The notes under the pieces are model-generated. The model was given only the letters and a program-made list of their open reading frames with translations, ran no database searches and was not told where the DNA came from. Positions 1-12,788 of a stretch of DNA of 64,000 nucleotides are shown in pieces. The stretch lies in NCBI RefSeq assembly GCF_019710575.1, contig NZ_JAHWFK010000013.1, positions 248,001-312,000 of the forward strand, in the 5' to 3' direction. The position numbers were made by a program, and so were the translations under genes. Source of the DNA: Paractinoplanes polyasparticus. Lineage in GTDB: Bacteria > Actinomycetota > Actinomycetes > Mycobacteriales > Micromonosporaceae. Position 1 is the stretch's first letter, and every line of letters begins with the position of its first letter.

Positions 1-551
1 CGAGCCGCGACTGCCTCCGGCGACTCGAGGCCCTTCAGAGCGGCCACGGTCGCGTGCACGATGTTGATCGGGTTCGACGAACCCAGGCTCTTCGACAGGA
101 TGTCGTGGATGCCCGCGCACTCCAGCACGGCACGCACCGGGCCACCGGCGATGACGCCGGTACCGGCGGAGGCCGGCTTGAGGAGCACGACACCCGCGGC
201 AGCCTCGCCGATGATCGGGTGCGGGATCGTCGCGGCGATCCGCGGAACCTTGAAGAAGTGCTTCTTGGCCTCCTCGACGCCCTTGGCGATGGCCGCGGGC
301 ACCTCCTTGGCCTTTCCGTAGCCGATGCCGACCGTGCCGTCGCCGTCGCCCACGATCACCAGGGCGGTGAAGCTGAAGCGACGACCACCCTTGACGACCT
401 TGGCGACACGGTTGATGGCGACGACCCGCTCGAGATGCGGGGTCTTGTCGACGGGCGCGTTGCCGCGGCCGCCCTCACGGCGGTTGTCCCGGCGGTTGCC
501 ACCCTCGGTGTTACCGCCGGACCCGCCGCCTCGGCGCTGCTGACCAGGCAT
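1..551 (-). CDS. rpsE: 30S ribosomal protein S5, 3' end cut by window edge
   Basis: Small-subunit protein of the decoding/mRNA-entry region. The first 183 residues are visible; the C-terminus lies outside the window. The N-terminus is a Gly/Arg-rich tail ([13 protein letters not shown]), followed by the S5 double-stranded-RNA-binding domain ([18 protein letters not shown]) and the C-terminal domain with [20 protein letters not shown]. An AGGAGGAATT ribosome site precedes the ATG. It is the last gene seen of the spc cluster, 13 bp after rplR. Confidence 0.96.
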   Translation of the reverse strand, partial: MPGQQRRGGGSGGNTEGGNRRDNRREGGRGNAPVDKTPHLERVVAINRVAKVVKGGRRFSFTALVIVGDGDGTVGIGYGKAKEVPAAIAKGVEEAKKHFFKVPRIAATIPHPIIGEAAAGVVLLKPASAGTGVIAGGPVRAVLECAGIHDILSKSLGSSNPINIVHATVAALKGLESPEAVAA

Positions 552-564
552 TGGTCAATTCCTC

Positions 565-960
565 CTAGAACTCGAGTCCGGCTTCGCGCGCGGCAGTCGC
601 AAGCGAGGCGATGCGCCCCGCGTACTTGTTGCCACCGCGGTCGAATACGACCTTGGACACGCCCGCGGCCTTGGCCCGCTCGGCGAGGAGAGCGCCGACC
701 TTGCCGGCCTGAGCGCTCTTGTCACCCTCGCCACCCCGCAGGGAGGTGTCGAGCGTGGAAGCCGAGGCCAGCGTGTGGCCCTTGAGGTCGTCGATGATCT
801 GCGCGGTGATGTGCCGCGACGACCGGGTGACGACCAGGCGGGGACGTTCGGCGGTGCCGCGGACGTTCCGACGGACCCGGAAGTGCCGACGCGCCTTTCC
901 GACAGCCCGCTTGGCGGAGACACCCGCGCCATTGCGACGCTTGAGCAGCGTGGCGGTCAC
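565..960 (-). CDS. rplR: 50S ribosomal protein L18
   Basis: 5S rRNA-binding large-subunit protein of 131 residues, slightly longer than the usual 115-130. The N-terminus is basic ([22 protein letters not shown]) and the family C-terminus [18 protein letters not shown] is present. Its start overlaps the rplF stop by 4 bp (ATGA), so translation is probably coupled within the spc operon. Confidence 0.97.
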   Translation of the reverse strand: MTATLLKRRNGAGVSAKRAVGKARRHFRVRRNVRGTAERPRLVVTRSSRHITAQIIDDLKGHTLASASTLDTSLRGGEGDKSAQAGKVGALLAERAKAAGVSKVVFDRGGNKYAGRIASLATAAREAGLEF

Positions 961-1496
961 TTCTTACCTGCCTTTCCGGCCTTGCGGCGGATGACCTCGC
1001 CCTGGTACTTGACGCCCTTGCCCTTGTAGGGCTCCGGCGGGCGGATCTTCCGGATGTTGGCGGCTACCTCGCCGACGAGCTGCTTGTCGATGCCCGCGAC
1101 CGTGAACTGCGTCGGCCGCTCGACCGAGAACGTGATGCCGTTGGGCGGCACGACGTTCACCGGGTGCGAGAAGCCGAGGGCGAACTCGAGGTCCTTGCCC
1201 TTGGCCGTGACACGGTAACCGGTGCCGTTGATCTCCAGCGTCTTCTTGTAGCCCTCGGTGACGCCGACGATCATGTTGGCGACCAGGGTACGGGAGAGGC
1301 CGTGGAGCTCCTTGGCCTTGCGCTCGTCGTTGGGGCGGTTGACGTGCAGCTCGCCACCCTCCTGCTCGACCGTGATCGGCTCGGAGACGGTGTGCGAGAG
1401 CTCGCCCTTGGGGCCCTTGACCTTGACGGTCTGGCCCGTGATGGTGACATCGACGCCGGCCGGGACCGGGATCGACTTACGTCCGATTCGCGACAT
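957..1496 (-). CDS. rplF: 50S ribosomal protein L6
   Basis: Large-subunit protein near the factor-binding site, 179 residues as usual. It begins [19 protein letters not shown] and ends with the L6 signature [20 protein letters not shown]. It lies 17 bp after rpsH and overlaps rplR by 4 bp. Confidence 0.98.
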   Translation of the reverse strand: MSRIGRKSIPVPAGVDVTITGQTVKVKGPKGELSHTVSEPITVEQEGGELHVNRPNDERKAKELHGLSRTLVANMIVGVTEGYKKTLEINGTGYRVTAKGKDLEFALGFSHPVNVVPPNGITFSVERPTQFTVAGIDKQLVGEVAANIRKIRPPEPYKGKGVKYQGEVIRRKAGKAGKK

Positions 1497-1513
1497 GGTT
1501 TCTCAGTCTCCAG

Positions 1514-1921
1514 TTACCAGACGAAGGCGAGGACTTCCCCGCCAACGCTCCGCTTGCGGGCCTGCCGGTCGGTCAGCAGTCCCTGGGACGTCGAAATAAT
1601 CGCGACACCGAGGCCGCCGAGCACCCGCGGGAGCTCGTCGGACTTGGCGTAAACCCGGAGGCCGGGCTTCGAGACGCGCTTGATGCCGGCGAGGCTGCGC
1701 TCGCGACTCTGGCCGTACTTGAGCTCTACGACCAGACGCTTGCCGACAGCGCCTTCCTCGGGCTCCTCGGCCGACCAGGAGGCGATGTAACCCTCAGCCT
1801 TGAGGACCTCGGCGATGTTCGCCTTGATCTTCGAGAAGGGCATGGTCACCTTGTCGTGGTACGCCTGGTTGGCGTTGCGCAGACGCGTCAGCATGTCTGC
1901 GATCGGGTCCGTCATCGTCAT
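1514..1921 (-). CDS. rpsH: 30S ribosomal protein S8
   Basis: Primary 16S rRNA-binding protein and, in many bacteria, repressor of the spc operon; 135 residues. It starts [18 protein letters not shown] and ends with the conserved [18 protein letters not shown] region. The second Met (residue 3) is an alternative start. The 122-bp spacer before it is the longest inside the spc cluster, so it could hold a regulatory structure; no clear one was identified. Confidence 0.98.
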   Translation of the reverse strand: MTMTDPIADMLTRLRNANQAYHDKVTMPFSKIKANIAEVLKAEGYIASWSAEEPEEGAVGKRLVVELKYGQSRERSLAGIKRVSKPGLRVYAKSDELPRVLGGLGVAIISTSQGLLTDRQARKRSVGGEVLAFVW

Positions 1922-2043
1922 GGGTGTTCGTCAACCTTTCTCGCCGGGGTTCCCACCCGAGGCGGGCCTACGGCGAAGCGGTGTTGCTAGTAATCCAGCC
2001 TTTGGTCCGCACTTGGGCGGAGGGTGGGGCGGTTGGAAGGGGG

Positions 2044-2229
2044 TTACCAGCTGGCCTTGGAAACGCCGGGCAGCTCACCACGGTGAGCCATGTCCCGCAG
2101 GCAAACGCGGCACAGGCCGAACTTGCGGTAGACCGAGTGCGGGCGACCGCACTTCTGGCAGCGGGTGTACGCGCGCACGGCGAACTTCGGCTTCGCGGCC
2201 GCCTTGAGGATCAGCGCCTTCTTAGCCAT
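2044..2229 (-). CDS. rpsN: 30S ribosomal protein S14, zinc-binding (type Z)
   Basis: Small-subunit head protein of 61 residues. The short zinc form is shown by two CxxC pairs, C24/C27 (CQKC) and C40/C43 (CRVC). The zinc-independent paralogue found in many actinobacteria, about 100 residues long, is not in this window. It lies 2 bp after rplE. Confidence 0.98.
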   Translation of the reverse strand: MAKKALILKAAAKPKFAVRAYTRCQKCGRPHSVYRKFGLCRVCLRDMAHRGELPGVSKASW

Positions 2230-2231
2230 GC

Positions 2232-2801
2232 TCAGTTCTCCTTGAACGGGAAGCCCAGGAGCTTCAGCAGCGCCCGGCCCTCGTCGTCGGTGTCGGCGGT
2301 CGTGACCACCGTGATGTCCATGCCCCGCGTGCGATCGATCCGGTCCTGGTCGATCTCGTGGAACACCGACTGCTCGGTCAGGCCGAAGGTGTAGTTACCG
2401 TGCCCGTCGAGCTTGCGCCCGTCGAGGCCGCGGAAGTCACGGATACGGGGCAGCGCGATCGACAGCAGCCGGTCGAGGAACTCCCACATCCGGTCGTTGC
2501 GCAGGGTAACCTTCGCGCCGATCGGCATGCCCTCACGCAGCTTGAACTGCGCGATGGACTTGGTCGCCCGCCGCACGAGCGGCTTCTGACCGGTGATCGT
2601 GGTCAGGTCACGCACGGCGCCGTCGATCAGCTTGGCGTCGCGGGCGGCCTCGCCCACACCCATGTTCACGACGACCTTGACCAGGCCGGGAACCTGCATG
2701 GGGTTGCCGTACTTGTACTGCTCCTGAAGCGCTGCGATGACCTCGCTGCGGTACTTCTGCTTCAGGCGCGGCAGCGTCTTGGTCTCGGTGGCGGCAGTCA
2801 T
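2232..2801 (-). CDS. rplE: 50S ribosomal protein L5
   Basis: 5S rRNA-binding protein of the central protuberance, 189 residues. Diagnostic segments are [35 protein letters not shown] and the C-terminal [25 protein letters not shown]. Its ATG overlaps the rplX stop (TGATG), indicating translational coupling. Confidence 0.98.
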   Translation of the reverse strand: MTAATETKTLPRLKQKYRSEVIAALQEQYKYGNPMQVPGLVKVVVNMGVGEAARDAKLIDGAVRDLTTITGQKPLVRRATKSIAQFKLREGMPIGAKVTLRNDRMWEFLDRLLSIALPRIRDFRGLDGRKLDGHGNYTFGLTEQSVFHEIDQDRIDRTRGMDITVVTTADTDDEGRALLKLLGFPFKEN

Positions 2802-3115
2802 CAGAGTTCCTTACCGGTCGTACGAGCGATACGGACCTTGTTGCCGTTCTCGTCGACCTTGTAACCGATGCGCGTCGGCTTGCCCTGGTCGTCAACGATC
2901 TGCACATTCGAGATGTGGATCGCGGCTTCCTGGGTGACGATGCCACCGGTCTTCGAACCACGCTGGGTGGTGCGGATGCGTTCGTGCTTCTTGACGCGGT
3001 TGACGCCCTCGACCAGGACCTTGTCACGCGTCGGGTAGGCCGCGATGACCTTGCCCTTGGCGCCCTTGTCCTTGCCGGCGATGACGACGACCGTGTCGCC
3101 CTTCTTGATCTTCAC
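2801..3115 (-). CDS. rplX: 50S ribosomal protein L24
   Basis: Assembly-initiating large-subunit protein of 104 residues with an N-terminal KOW motif ([20 protein letters not shown]). It is two bases from rplN and overlaps rplE by one base. Confidence 0.98.
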   Translation of the reverse strand: MKIKKGDTVVVIAGKDKGAKGKVIAAYPTRDKVLVEGVNRVKKHERIRTTQRGSKTGGIVTQEAAIHISNVQIVDDQGKPTRIGYKVDENGNKVRIARTTGKEL

Positions 3116-3117
3116 GG

Positions 3118-3486
3118 TCAGAGCACCTCCGGCGCCAGGCTGATGATCTTCATGAACCGCTTGTCGCGCAGCTCGCGCCCGACCGGGCCGAAGATGCGGG
3201 TACCGCGGGGGTCCCCGCCGTCCTTGATGATGACGGCGGCGTTCTCGTCGAAGCGGATGTACGAGCCGTCGGGACGGCGACGCTCCTTGGCGGTGCGGAC
3301 GATGACCGCCTTGACGACGTCACCCTTCTTCACACCGGCGCCCGGAATGGCGTCCTTGACCGTGGCCACGATGACGTCGCCGATGCTCGCGTAACGGCGA
3401 CCGGAGCCACCGAGCACACGGATGCACAGGATCTCCCGGGCACCCGTGTTGTCAGCGACGCGCAGTCGCGACTCCTGCTGAATCAC
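3118..3486 (-). CDS. rplN: 50S ribosomal protein L14
   Basis: Core large-subunit protein of 122 residues. It begins [20 protein letters not shown] and contains [18 protein letters not shown] and the C-terminal [13 protein letters not shown] 141-bp spacer with a strong hairpin separates it from rpsQ upstream, unlike the tight spacing elsewhere in the cluster. Confidence 0.98.
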   Translation of the reverse strand: MIQQESRLRVADNTGAREILCIRVLGGSGRRYASIGDVIVATVKDAIPGAGVKKGDVVKAVIVRTAKERRRPDGSYIRFDENAAVIIKDGGDPRGTRIFGPVGRELRDKRFMKIISLAPEVL

Positions 3487-3596
3487 GTCTGTCTCCTATG
3501 TCTGCCAGTTCTCCGCTGAACTTCGCGAAGCTTGGCGGAACGTGGGGTCCGCCTTTAGGCCTTTTTAGGGGCGGGGGGCGGGGTGGTTGGAGGGGG

Positions 3597-3622
3597 GCGG
3601 GGCCGGCCTTGACCGGCCCCGC
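3597..3622 (-). promoter_or_regulatory. GC-rich hairpin between rpsQ and rplN
   Basis: A perfect 10-bp inverted repeat with a 6-nt loop starts five bases after the rpsQ stop. On the transcribed strand it is followed by a C-rich tract, not by U residues, so a classical intrinsic terminator is unlikely. An attenuator, processing site or mRNA-stability element inside the operon fits better. Confidence 0.6.
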
Positions 3623-3626
3623 GCAC

Positions 3627-3902
3627 TCACTTGGCCTTTTCGAGGATCTCCACGACACGCCACCGCTTGGTGGCCGACAGCGGGCGGGTCTCCATGAGCA
3701 GAACCCGGTCGCCGACACCGCACGCGTTCTGCTCGTCGTGCACCTTGAGCTTGCGGGTGCGCCGCAGAACCTTGCCGTAGAGGGCGTGCTTCACACGATC
3801 CTCGACCTCGACGACGACGGTCTTGTCCATCTTGTCGCTGACCACGAGCCCCTCGCGAACCTTGCGGTTCGCGCGGACAGTGGCCGTGCTCTCGTCACTC
3901 AT
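3627..3902 (-). CDS. rpsQ: 30S ribosomal protein S17
   Basis: Primary 16S rRNA-binding protein with an OB fold, 91 residues. Family motifs are [20 protein letters not shown] and the C-terminal [20 protein letters not shown]. The start overlaps the rpmC stop by 4 bp. Confidence 0.98.
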   Translation of the reverse strand: MSDESTATVRANRKVREGLVVSDKMDKTVVVEVEDRVKHALYGKVLRRTRKLKVHDEQNACGVGDRVLLMETRPLSATKRWRVVEILEKAK

Positions 3903-4132
3903 GCTGTCACCTCATCCGGCGCAACCGAGAGCCCGAGCTCACGTTCACGCATGATCGTATAGATCTTCGCGATGTCCTTACGGACGACCTGCAGCCGACG
4001 ATGATTGTCGAGCTGGCCGGTCGCGCCCTGCACGCGAAGATTGAACAGCTCCGCCTTGGCCTCCCGCAGTCGCGAAACCAGCTCCTCACCGGAGAGTTCG
4101 CGCAGCTCAGAAGCCTTAACGCCCGCTGCCAT
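3899..4132 (-). CDS. rpmC: 50S ribosomal protein L29
   Basis: Two-helix protein at the peptide-exit tunnel rim, 77 residues. It is recognised by [20 protein letters not shown] followed by [19 protein letters not shown]. It overlaps rplP by one base and rpsQ by four. Confidence 0.97.
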   Translation of the reverse strand: MAAGVKASELRELSGEELVSRLREAKAELFNLRVQGATGQLDNHRRLQVVRKDIAKIYTIMRERELGLSVAPDEVTA

Positions 4133-4557
4133 CAGCTTTCACCCACTTCGCGTGTCACGATGCGGCACTTCATCGGGAGCTTGTGGATAGCGCGGCGCAT
4201 CGCCTCGCGCGCGATCGTCTCGTTCGGGAACGACATCTCGAAGAGAATGCGTCCCGGCTTGACGTTCGCCACCCACCACTCGGGAGAACCCTTACCGGAA
4301 CCCATGCGGGTCTCGGCCGGCTTCTTGGTCAGAGCGTTGTCGGGGAAGACCGAGATCCAGACCTTGCCACCACGCTTGATGTGACGGGTCATCGCGATAC
4401 GGGCCGACTCGATCTGCCGGTTGGTCACGTACGCCGGCTCCAGAGCCTGGATACCGAACTCACCGAAGACAACCCGGTTGCCGCCCTTGGACGCGCCGTG
4501 GCGGTCCGGGTGGTGCGGCTTGCGGAAGCCCTTCGGGGGCTTACGCGGCATCAGCAT
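4132..4557 (-). CDS. rplP: 50S ribosomal protein L16
   Basis: Large-subunit protein near the A-site, 141 residues. Signatures are [20 protein letters not shown] and [18 protein letters not shown]. The start is 3 bp from the rpsC stop. Confidence 0.98.
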   Translation of the reverse strand: MLMPRKPPKGFRKPHHPDRHGASKGGNRVVFGEFGIQALEPAYVTNRQIESARIAMTRHIKRGGKVWISVFPDNALTKKPAETRMGSGKGSPEWWVANVKPGRILFEMSFPNETIAREAMRRAIHKLPMKCRIVTREVGES

Positions 4558-4560
4558 GTG

Positions 4561-5421
4561 TCAGCCCTCCTGCTGCGTCTCGGCGACCGCCGGCGCCGCG
4601 GCGACCGCCGCGTCGTTGGCGTTGTCGCCGGTCGGGGTGTCGCCCTTGGCCTGGGCGGCGGCGGCAGCGCGGCCGGCCTCGGTCCCACCGGCGGTCGTGC
4701 CGGACGAACCGGAACGGCCACGGCGCGGACGCTCGGCCCGGTCGGCGCGGTCACGGCGCGGGCGGGCGGGCGCCTCGGGGGCAACCTCGCGACCCGGCAC
4801 GGCGTCGCCCTTGTAGATCCAGACCTTCACACCGATGCGGCCGAACGTCGTACGGGCCTCGAAGAAGCCGTACTCGATGTTGGCGCGCAGCGTGTGCAGC
4901 GGGACGCGACCCTCACGGTAGAACTCCGTGCGGCTCATCTCCGCGCCGCCCAGGCGACCGGAGACCTGCACCCGGATGCCCTTGCAGATCGGGTTCTTCA
5001 TGGCCGACTGCATGGCCTTGCGCATCGCCCGGCGGAAGCTGACCCGGGAGGACAGCTGCTCGGCGACGCCCTGCGCCACCAGCTGAGCGTCCGACTCCGG
5101 GCTCTTCACCTCGAGGATGTTGAGCTGGACCTGCTTGCCGGTGAGCTTCTCGAGCTCGCCGCGGATCCGGTCGGCCTCCGCGCCCTTGCGACCGATGACA
5201 ATGCCCGGCCGGGCGGTGTGGATGTCGACCCGGACCCGGTCACGGGTCCGCTCGATGTCCACCTTGGAGATGCCGGCCCGCTCGAGGCCCTTGGACATCA
5301 TGCGGCGGATCTTGACGTCCTCGCCGATGTAGTCCTTGTAGAGCTTGTCGGCGAACCACCGGGACTTCCAGTCGGTGGAGATACCGAGGCGGAATCCGGT
5401 GGGGTGAACTTTCTGGCCCAT
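4561..5421 (-). CDS. rpsC: 30S ribosomal protein S3 with long C-terminal tail
   Basis: mRNA-entry-channel protein of 286 residues. It opens with [20 protein letters not shown], followed by the KH domain ([20 protein letters not shown]) and the C-terminal S3 domain ([20 protein letters not shown]). After about residue 215 a low-complexity Arg/Ala/Gly-rich tail of some 70 residues extends beyond the E. coli length; such tails are common in actinobacteria. It overlaps rplV by one base. Confidence 0.97.
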   Translation of the reverse strand: MGQKVHPTGFRLGISTDWKSRWFADKLYKDYIGEDVKIRRMMSKGLERAGISKVDIERTRDRVRVDIHTARPGIVIGRKGAEADRIRGELEKLTGKQVQLNILEVKSPESDAQLVAQGVAEQLSSRVSFRRAMRKAMQSAMKNPICKGIRVQVSGRLGGAEMSRTEFYREGRVPLHTLRANIEYGFFEARTTFGRIGVKVWIYKGDAVPGREVAPEAPARPRRDRADRAERPRRGRSGSSGTTAGGTEAGRAAAAAQAKGDTPTGDNANDAAVAAAPAVAETQQEG

Positions 5422-5885
5422 TACTCGGACTCCTCCGTCGTCTGGGGCGCGGCGGCCGGCTCAGCCTTCTTGGCCGGCGTCGCCTTCTTCGCCGCGGCGG
5501 CCTTCTTGGCCGGCCGGGCGACCTGGACCGCCTCGACGGCGATCGTGATGTGGCTGGTGCGCTTGCGGATCCGGTACGCCCGGCCCTGCGCACGCGGACG
5601 GAACCGCTTGAGCGTCGGACCCTCGTCGACGAACGCCTCGCTCACGAGGAGCGCGTCCGGGTCGAGCCGCTCGTTGTTCTCCGCGTTCGCGATCGCGCTC
5701 GCCAGCACCTTGTAGACCTGCTCGCTCGCGGCCTGCGGCGCGAACTGCAGGACGGTCAGAGCCTCCTTCGCGGGCAGACCGCGGACGAGGTTGACCACAC
5801 GGCGTGCCTTGTTCGGCGAGATGCGGACGTGCTTCGCAACCGCACGACTGCCCGGAAGCGCCGGTGCGTCGTTCTTTGTTGGCAT
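5421..5885 (-). CDS. rplV: 50S ribosomal protein L22 with Lys/Ala-rich tail
   Basis: Exit-tunnel protein of 154 residues. The core is [20 protein letters not shown] through [20 protein letters not shown] and HITI. From about residue 126 there is an [19 protein letters not shown] tail. It lies 31 bp after rpsS. Confidence 0.97.
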   Translation of the reverse strand: MPTKNDAPALPGSRAVAKHVRISPNKARRVVNLVRGLPAKEALTVLQFAPQAASEQVYKVLASAIANAENNERLDPDALLVSEAFVDEGPTLKRFRPRAQGRAYRIRKRTSHITIAVEAVQVARPAKKAAAAKKATPAKKAEPAAAPQTTEESE

Positions 5886-5916
5886 CGCTGTGACCCCTTT
5901 CTTATCCGTGGACTGA

Positions 5917-6198
5917 CTAGCGACGACGGCTCTTGCGGTCGTCCTTCTCGTGACCCTTGAACGTGCGGGTCAGAGCGAACTCGCCGAGCTTGTGACCGAC
6001 CATGGCCTCGGTGATGAACACCGGGACGTGCTTGCGACCGTCGTGCACCGCGATCGTGTGCCCGAGCATGTCGGGGATGATCATCGAGCGCCGCGACCAG
6101 GTCTTGATGACGTTCTTCGAGTTCTTCTCGTTCTGGACTTCCACCTTCTTGAGCAGGTGGTCGTCGACGAACGGGCCCTTCTTCAGGCTGCGTGGCAT
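5917..6198 (-). CDS. rpsS: 30S ribosomal protein S19
   Basis: Small-subunit head protein of 93 residues. It begins [18 protein letters not shown] and carries [20 protein letters not shown] and [16 protein letters not shown]. Spacing to rplB is 13 bp. Confidence 0.98.
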   Translation of the reverse strand: MPRSLKKGPFVDDHLLKKVEVQNEKNSKNVIKTWSRRSMIIPDMLGHTIAVHDGRKHVPVFITEAMVGHKLGEFALTRTFKGHEKDDRKSRRR

Positions 6199-6211
6199 CT
6201 TTTAACTCCCG

Positions 6212-7051
6212 TTACCCGCGCTTGCGGGTGGCGTAGCGGCGGCGAACGATCAGCTTGTCGCTCTCCTGGCCCTTGCGGCGGGTACGACCCTCGGGCTTAC
6301 CAGCCGGATTGACCGGGTGGCGACCACCGGAGGTCTTACCCTCACCACCACCGTGCGGGTGGTCGATCGGGTTCATGGCGACACCGCGGACGGTCGGGCG
6401 CTTGCCCTTCCAGCGCATACGGCCGGCCTTGCCCCAGTTGATGTTCGACTGTTCGGCATTGCCGATCTCGCCGACCGTGGCCCGGCAACGGATGTCGACC
6501 CGGCGGATCTCACCGGAGGGCATACGCAGCGTGGCGTACGCGCCCTCACGGCCGAGCAGCTGGATACCGACACCGGCCGAGCGGGCCAGCTTGGCGCCAC
6601 CGCCGGGACGAAGCTCCACACCGTGGACCGTCGTACCGACCGGGATGTTGCGCAGGGGAAGGTTGTTCCCCGGCTTGATGTCCGCACCGGGGCCGGACTC
6701 GACCCGGTCGCCCTGCTTGAGGTCCTTCGGCGCGAGGATGTAGCGCTTCTCGCCGTCGGCGTAGTGCAGCAGCGCGATGCGCGACGTGCGGTTCGGGTCG
6801 TACTCGATGTGCGCGACCTTGGCCGGCACGCCGTCCTTGTCGACCCGCTTGAAGTCGATGAGCCGGTACTGCCGCTTGTGGCCGCCGCCCTGGTGCCGCG
6901 TGGTGATGCGGCCGTGGACGTTGCGTCCACCCTTCTTGGGCAGCGGAACCAGGAGCGACTTCTCCGGCGTGGACCGGGTCAGCTCGGCGAAGTCGGCGAC
7001 GCTGGAGCCGCGACGGCCCGGCGTGGTCGGCTTGTACTTACGGATAGCCAT
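6212..7051 (-). CDS. rplB: 50S ribosomal protein L2
   Basis: Peptidyl-transferase-centre protein of 279 residues. It shows [40 protein letters not shown] and the C-terminal [20 protein letters not shown] with the invariant His of the HPHGGGEG loop. Confidence 0.99.
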   Translation of the reverse strand: MAIRKYKPTTPGRRGSSVADFAELTRSTPEKSLLVPLPKKGGRNVHGRITTRHQGGGHKRQYRLIDFKRVDKDGVPAKVAHIEYDPNRTSRIALLHYADGEKRYILAPKDLKQGDRVESGPGADIKPGNNLPLRNIPVGTTVHGVELRPGGGAKLARSAGVGIQLLGREGAYATLRMPSGEIRRVDIRCRATVGEIGNAEQSNINWGKAGRMRWKGKRPTVRGVAMNPIDHPHGGGEGKTSGGRHPVNPAGKPEGRTRRKGQESDKLIVRRRYATRKRG

Positions 7052-7065
7052 TGTTTTACAACCCC

Positions 7066-7368
7066 TTAGCTGACCGGGCCGCCGAAGGCCTCGATACGGT
7101 CACCGTCAGCCAGCTTGACCATCGCGCGCTTCGTCGCCTTGCGCTGACCGAAGCCGGTCCGGGTGCGCTTGCGCTTGCCCTCGCGGTTCGCGGTGTTCAC
7201 CGACAGCACGCGGACGTTGAAGATCTGCTGGATCGCGATCTTGATCTGGGTCTTGTTCGCGTCCGGGTGGACGAGGAACGTGTACCAGTTCTGGTCGAGA
7301 ACGCTGTAGCTCTTCTCGGAGACAACCGGGCGGACGATGATGTCGCGCGGGTCGGCGATGGTGCTCAC
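7066..7368 (-). CDS. rplW: 50S ribosomal protein L23
   Basis: Exit-tunnel rim protein that docks trigger factor and SRP, 100 residues. Motifs are [20 protein letters not shown] and [20 protein letters not shown]. Its start overlaps the rplD stop by 4 bp. Confidence 0.98.
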   Translation of the reverse strand: MSTIADPRDIIVRPVVSEKSYSVLDQNWYTFLVHPDANKTQIKIAIQQIFNVRVLSVNTANREGKRKRTRTGFGQRKATKRAMVKLADGDRIEAFGGPVS

Positions 7369-8012
7369 TTGTTCTCCCCCTCGGCGGTCGCCGGCGCGCC
7401 CAGGAACTCGTCGAGCGCGTCCTTGGTGAAGACCACCTCGTCGGCCACCAGCACGTCGTACGTGTTGAGCTGGCCCGCCTCGAGCAGGTGCACGGTCGCC
7501 TCGTTGCGCAGCGACAGCCAGTTCAGCTCGTCGGTGCTGCTCAGCACGACCAGGACCTTGGTGGACTCGGTGGCCTTGCGCAGCGTGGCGATCGCGGCCT
7601 TGGTCGACGGCTTGTCGCCGCTGACGAACGCCTCGACCACGTGCACGCGGCCGTCGCGGGCCCGGTCGGAGAGGGCGCCACGCAGCGCGGCCGCCTTCAT
7701 CTTCTTGGGGGTCCGCTGGCTGTAGTCGCGCGGCACGGGACCGTGCACGACGCCACCGCCGGTGAACTGCGGCGCGCGGATCGAGCCCTGACGGGCGCGA
7801 CCGGTGCCCTTCTGCTTGTACGGCTTCTTGCCGCCACCGGCGACCTCGCCGCGCGTCTTGGCCTTCGCCGTGCCCTGGCGGGCGGCGGCGAGCTGGGCCA
7901 CGACGACCTGGTGCATCAGCGGGATGTTCGCCTGCACGTCGAAGATCGCGTCCGGCAGCTCGACCGAGCCGGCCTTGTTGCCCTCGATGTTGATCACGTC
8001 AACCGAGCTCAC
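7365..8012 (-). CDS. rplD: 50S ribosomal protein L4
   Basis: Exit-tunnel protein, 215 residues. The tunnel loop [20 protein letters not shown] is intact. In E. coli L4 represses the S10 operon; nothing here shows whether that applies. Both ends overlap neighbours by 4 bp (rplC and rplW). Confidence 0.98.
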   Translation of the reverse strand: MSSVDVINIEGNKAGSVELPDAIFDVQANIPLMHQVVVAQLAAARQGTAKAKTRGEVAGGGKKPYKQKGTGRARQGSIRAPQFTGGGVVHGPVPRDYSQRTPKKMKAAALRGALSDRARDGRVHVVEAFVSGDKPSTKAAIATLRKATESTKVLVVLSSTDELNWLSLRNEATVHLLEAGQLNTYDVLVADEVVFTKDALDEFLGAPATAEGENK

Positions 8013-8659
8013 TTGGCACCGCCCTTCTTAGCCGCTGTACGGACCAGGATGAGCGCGCCCTTGGGACCGGGCACCGCGCCCCTGATCAGGATCAGGTTGT
8101 TCTCGGTGTCCACCGCCTGCACGACCAGGTTCTGCACGGTGAAGCGCTTGTTGCCCATTCGACCGGCCATCCGCGTGCCCCTGAAGACGCGACCGGGGGT
8201 CGCGCAGGCGCCGATGGAACCGGGCGAGCGGTGCTTGCGCTCGACACCGTGGCTGGCCTTGAGGCCGTGGAAGCCGTGCCGCTTCATGACACCGGCGTAG
8301 CCCTTGCCTCGGGTCTTACCGGTGACGTCGATCGGCGAACCGACCGCGAACGCCTCGACGGTGACCTCCTGGCCGAGCTCGTACTCACCGGCATCGGTGG
8401 TGCGCAGCTCGACGACGTGACGCCGCGGCGACACACCGGCCTTCGCGAAGTGACCGCCCTCGGGCTTGTTCACCTTGCGCGGGTCGATCGCGCCGTACGC
8501 CAGCTGGACGGCCGCGTAGCCGTCCTTCTCATCTGTGCGGACCTGGGTCACGACGCAAGGGCCGGCCTGCACCACGGTCACCGGGACAACCTTGTTGTTG
8601 TCCCAGACCTGGGTCATGCCGAGCTTGGCGCCCAGGATCCCCTTCACTTGCCTGTCCAT
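8009..8659 (-). CDS. rplC: 50S ribosomal protein L3
   Basis: Early-assembly protein reaching toward the peptidyl-transferase centre, 216 residues. It begins [20 protein letters not shown]; the conserved loop [13 protein letters not shown] and [13 protein letters not shown] are present. It lies 12 bp after rpsJ. Confidence 0.98.
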   Translation of the reverse strand: MDRQVKGILGAKLGMTQVWDNNKVVPVTVVQAGPCVVTQVRTDEKDGYAAVQLAYGAIDPRKVNKPEGGHFAKAGVSPRRHVVELRTTDAGEYELGQEVTVEAFAVGSPIDVTGKTRGKGYAGVMKRHGFHGLKASHGVERKHRSPGSIGACATPGRVFRGTRMAGRMGNKRFTVQNLVVQAVDTENNLILIRGAVPGPKGALILVRTAAKKGGAK

Positions 8660-8671
8660 CAGTCGCGATCC

Positions 8672-8980
8672 CTACAGCTTGATCTCGATGTCGACGCCAG
8701 CCGGCAGGTCGAGGCGCATGAGCGAGTCGACCGTCTTCGGGGTCGGGTCGATGATGTCGATCAGCCGCTTGTGCGTGCGCATCTCGAAGTGCTCGCGCGA
8801 GTCCTTGTACTTGTGCGGCGAACGGATGACGCAGAAACGGTTGATCTCCGTGGGCAGCGGCACCGGGCCTGCGACCGACGCACCGGTACGCGTGACCGTC
8901 TCGACGATCTTGCGCGCCGAGGAGTCGACGACCTCGTGGTCATAGGCCTTGAGCCGGATGCGGATCTTCTGTCCCGCCAT
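8672..8980 (-). CDS. rpsJ: 30S ribosomal protein S10 (NusE)
   Basis: First gene of the S10 operon, 102 residues. It starts [20 protein letters not shown] and contains the [20 protein letters not shown] loop, which in the NusE role contacts NusG/NusB. A 308-bp leader separates it from tuf and holds the conserved 30-nt motif annotated below. Confidence 0.98.
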   Translation of the reverse strand: MAGQKIRIRLKAYDHEVVDSSARKIVETVTRTGASVAGPVPLPTEINRFCVIRSPHKYKDSREHFEMRTHKRLIDIIDPTPKTVDSLMRLDLPAGVDIEIKL

Positions 8981-9061
8981 GGTGGCTTCTGTTTCCTTCT
9001 CTCGATGCCGCTACGTGCGAAAGCGGTGGCTCTCGCATGCCCGCAGGACCGTTGATCCTGC

Positions 9062-9091
9062 GTTGTCCGACCCCCGCGGTCGGGCGTGTCG
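9062..9091 (-). promoter_or_regulatory. rpsJ leader motif shared with rpsL
   Basis: This 30-nt block matches 13726-13755 upstream of rpsL at 28 of 30 positions. It lies 82-111 nt upstream of rpsJ; the rpsL copy lies 91-120 nt upstream of rpsL. On the transcript the rpsJ copy can fold as CCGACC-GCGGG-GGTCGG. Conservation at matched distance suggests a common leader RNA or promoter-proximal control site; the mechanism is inferred. Confidence 0.65.
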
Positions 9092-9186
9092 CGTTAACTC
9101 TCAGAAAGCTGCGCACGGCAGCACTCCAGATCACGGGGATCTTGAGGTGTCTTACGGATGGCCAACAAACACACCCAGACACCCGG

Positions 9187-9228
9187 CGAGGGTGGCCAGC
9201 TGCACAAGGCAGCTGACCACCCCGCTCG
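9187..9228 (-). terminator. Hairpin downstream of tuf
   Basis: A large stem-loop (CAGCTG/CAGCTG inner stem, GGTGG/CCACC middle, CGAG/CTCG base, small bulges) lies 61-102 bp after the tuf stop. It is followed on the transcript by a moderately U-rich stretch (TGTGTTTGTTGG). It probably ends tuf transcription before the rpsJ promoter region. Confidence 0.6.
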
Positions 9229-9288
9229 GACGCAACCTGACTAGTATGCCGGATTGACGCCGGCAATGCTAATCGGGGTCACCCTTGC

Positions 9289-10482
9289 TCAGACGTTGAT
9301 CTTCGTGACCGTGCCGGCGCCGACGGTGCGGCCACCCTCGCGGATCGCGAACTTCAGGCCCTGCTCCATGGCGATCGGCTGGATCAGCTTGACCGACATG
9401 CTGGTGGAGTCGCCCGGCATGACCATCTCGGTGCCCTCGGGCAGCGTGACGACGCCGGTGACGTCCGTGGTGCGGAAGTAGAACTGCGGGCGGTAGTTCT
9501 GGAAGAACGGGGTGTGCCGGCCGCCCTCTTCCTTCGAGAGGATGTAGACCTGGCCCTCGAACTCCGTGTGCGGAGTCGTGGTGCCCGGCTTCACGACGAC
9601 CATGCCGCGCTCGACGTCCTCGCGCTTGATGCCGCGGAGAAGCAGACCGACGTTCTCACCCGCGCGGGCCTCGTCGAGCAGCTTGCGGAACATCTCGATG
9701 CCGGTGCAGACGGTCTTCGTCGACTTCTCGCGGATGCCGACGATCTCGACCTCCTCGTTCGGCTTGAGGATGCCACGCTCGGCGCGACCGGTGACGACCG
9801 TTCCACGACCGGTGATCGTGAAGACGTCCTCGATCGGCATGAGGAACGGCTTCTCGACGTCACGCTCGGGCTGCGGGATCGCGGTGTCGACCGCGTTCAT
9901 CAGCTCGAGGAGCTTGCCGGTCCACTCCTTGTCGCCCTCGAGCGCCTTGAGCGCCGAGACGCGCACGACCGGAAGGTCGTCGCCCGGGAACTCGTAGGTG
10001 CTGAGCAGCTCGCGGACCTCGAGCTCGACGAGCTCGAGGAGCTCCTCGTCGTCCACCATGTCGCTCTTGTTCAGGGCGACGACGATGTACGGAACGCCGA
10101 CCTGGCGGGCCAGGAGCACGTGCTCCTTGGTCTGCGGCATCGGGCCGTCGGTCGCGGCGACCACCAGGATCGCGCCGTCCATCTGGGCGGCACCGGTGAT
10201 CATGTTCTTGATGTAGTCGGCGTGGCCGGGGCAGTCCACGTGCGCGTAGTGACGCGTCGCGGTCTGGTACTCGACGTGCGCGATCGAGATCGTGATACCA
10301 CGGGCCTTCTCTTCAGGCGCCTTGTCGATCTCGTCGAACGGGGTGTACGGGTTCAGGTCCGGGTATTCGTCGTGCAGGACCTTCGTGATGGCCGCAGTCA
10401 GCGTCGTCTTACCGTGGTCGATGTGACCAATGGTGCCGATGTTGACGTGCGGCTTAGTCCGCTCGAACTTCGCCTTCGCCAC
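9289..10482 (-). CDS. tuf: Translation elongation factor Tu
   Basis: GTPase that delivers aminoacyl-tRNA to the ribosome, 397 residues from the chosen GTG start. That start is preceded by AGGAGGACACCA; an in-frame ATG 42 bp upstream adds 14 non-family residues. G motifs are [23 protein letters not shown] and NKSDM. The conserved C-terminus [20 protein letters not shown] is present. It is last in the rpsL-rpsG-fusA-tuf order. Confidence 0.98.
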   Translation of the reverse strand: MAKAKFERTKPHVNIGTIGHIDHGKTTLTAAITKVLHDEYPDLNPYTPFDEIDKAPEEKARGITISIAHVEYQTATRHYAHVDCPGHADYIKNMITGAAQMDGAILVVAATDGPMPQTKEHVLLARQVGVPYIVVALNKSDMVDDEELLELVELEVRELLSTYEFPGDDLPVVRVSALKALEGDKEWTGKLLELMNAVDTAIPQPERDVEKPFLMPIEDVFTITGRGTVVTGRAERGILKPNEEVEIVGIREKSTKTVCTGIEMFRKLLDEARAGENVGLLLRGIKREDVERGMVVVKPGTTTPHTEFEGQVYILSKEEGGRHTPFFQNYRPQFYFRTTDVTGVVTLPEGTEMVMPGDSTSMSVKLIQPIAMEQGLKFAIREGGRTVGAGTVTKINV

Positions 10483-10561
10483 TGGTGTCCTCCTGTGGAC
10501 TGTGGAATAACTTTTTCCCGGCACGCCCGATAAGGCGATGGGGACTCTGTCGACTGCTCGT

Positions 10562-10592
10562 GCGCGTGCGGTCCTCGACGGACCGCACGCGC
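10562..10592 (-). promoter_or_regulatory. 13-bp perfect hairpin between fusA and tuf
   Basis: Arms of 13 bp with a 5-nt loop begin 10 bp after the fusA stop. No U-run follows on the transcribed strand, so partial termination, processing or attenuation are all possible. It could explain different fusA and tuf levels. Confidence 0.6.
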
Positions 10593-10601
10593 CTCACCGC
10601 A

Positions 10602-12698
<2,097 letters not shown>

Positions 12699-12788
12699 TT
12701 CAATCCCTACTTTTCTTCGTCGTCGTCTCGTGGACCGGTACGACTTGCGCTGTGGCCCGGCCGGAGCCGGGCCCACAGCAGCGGGGTC

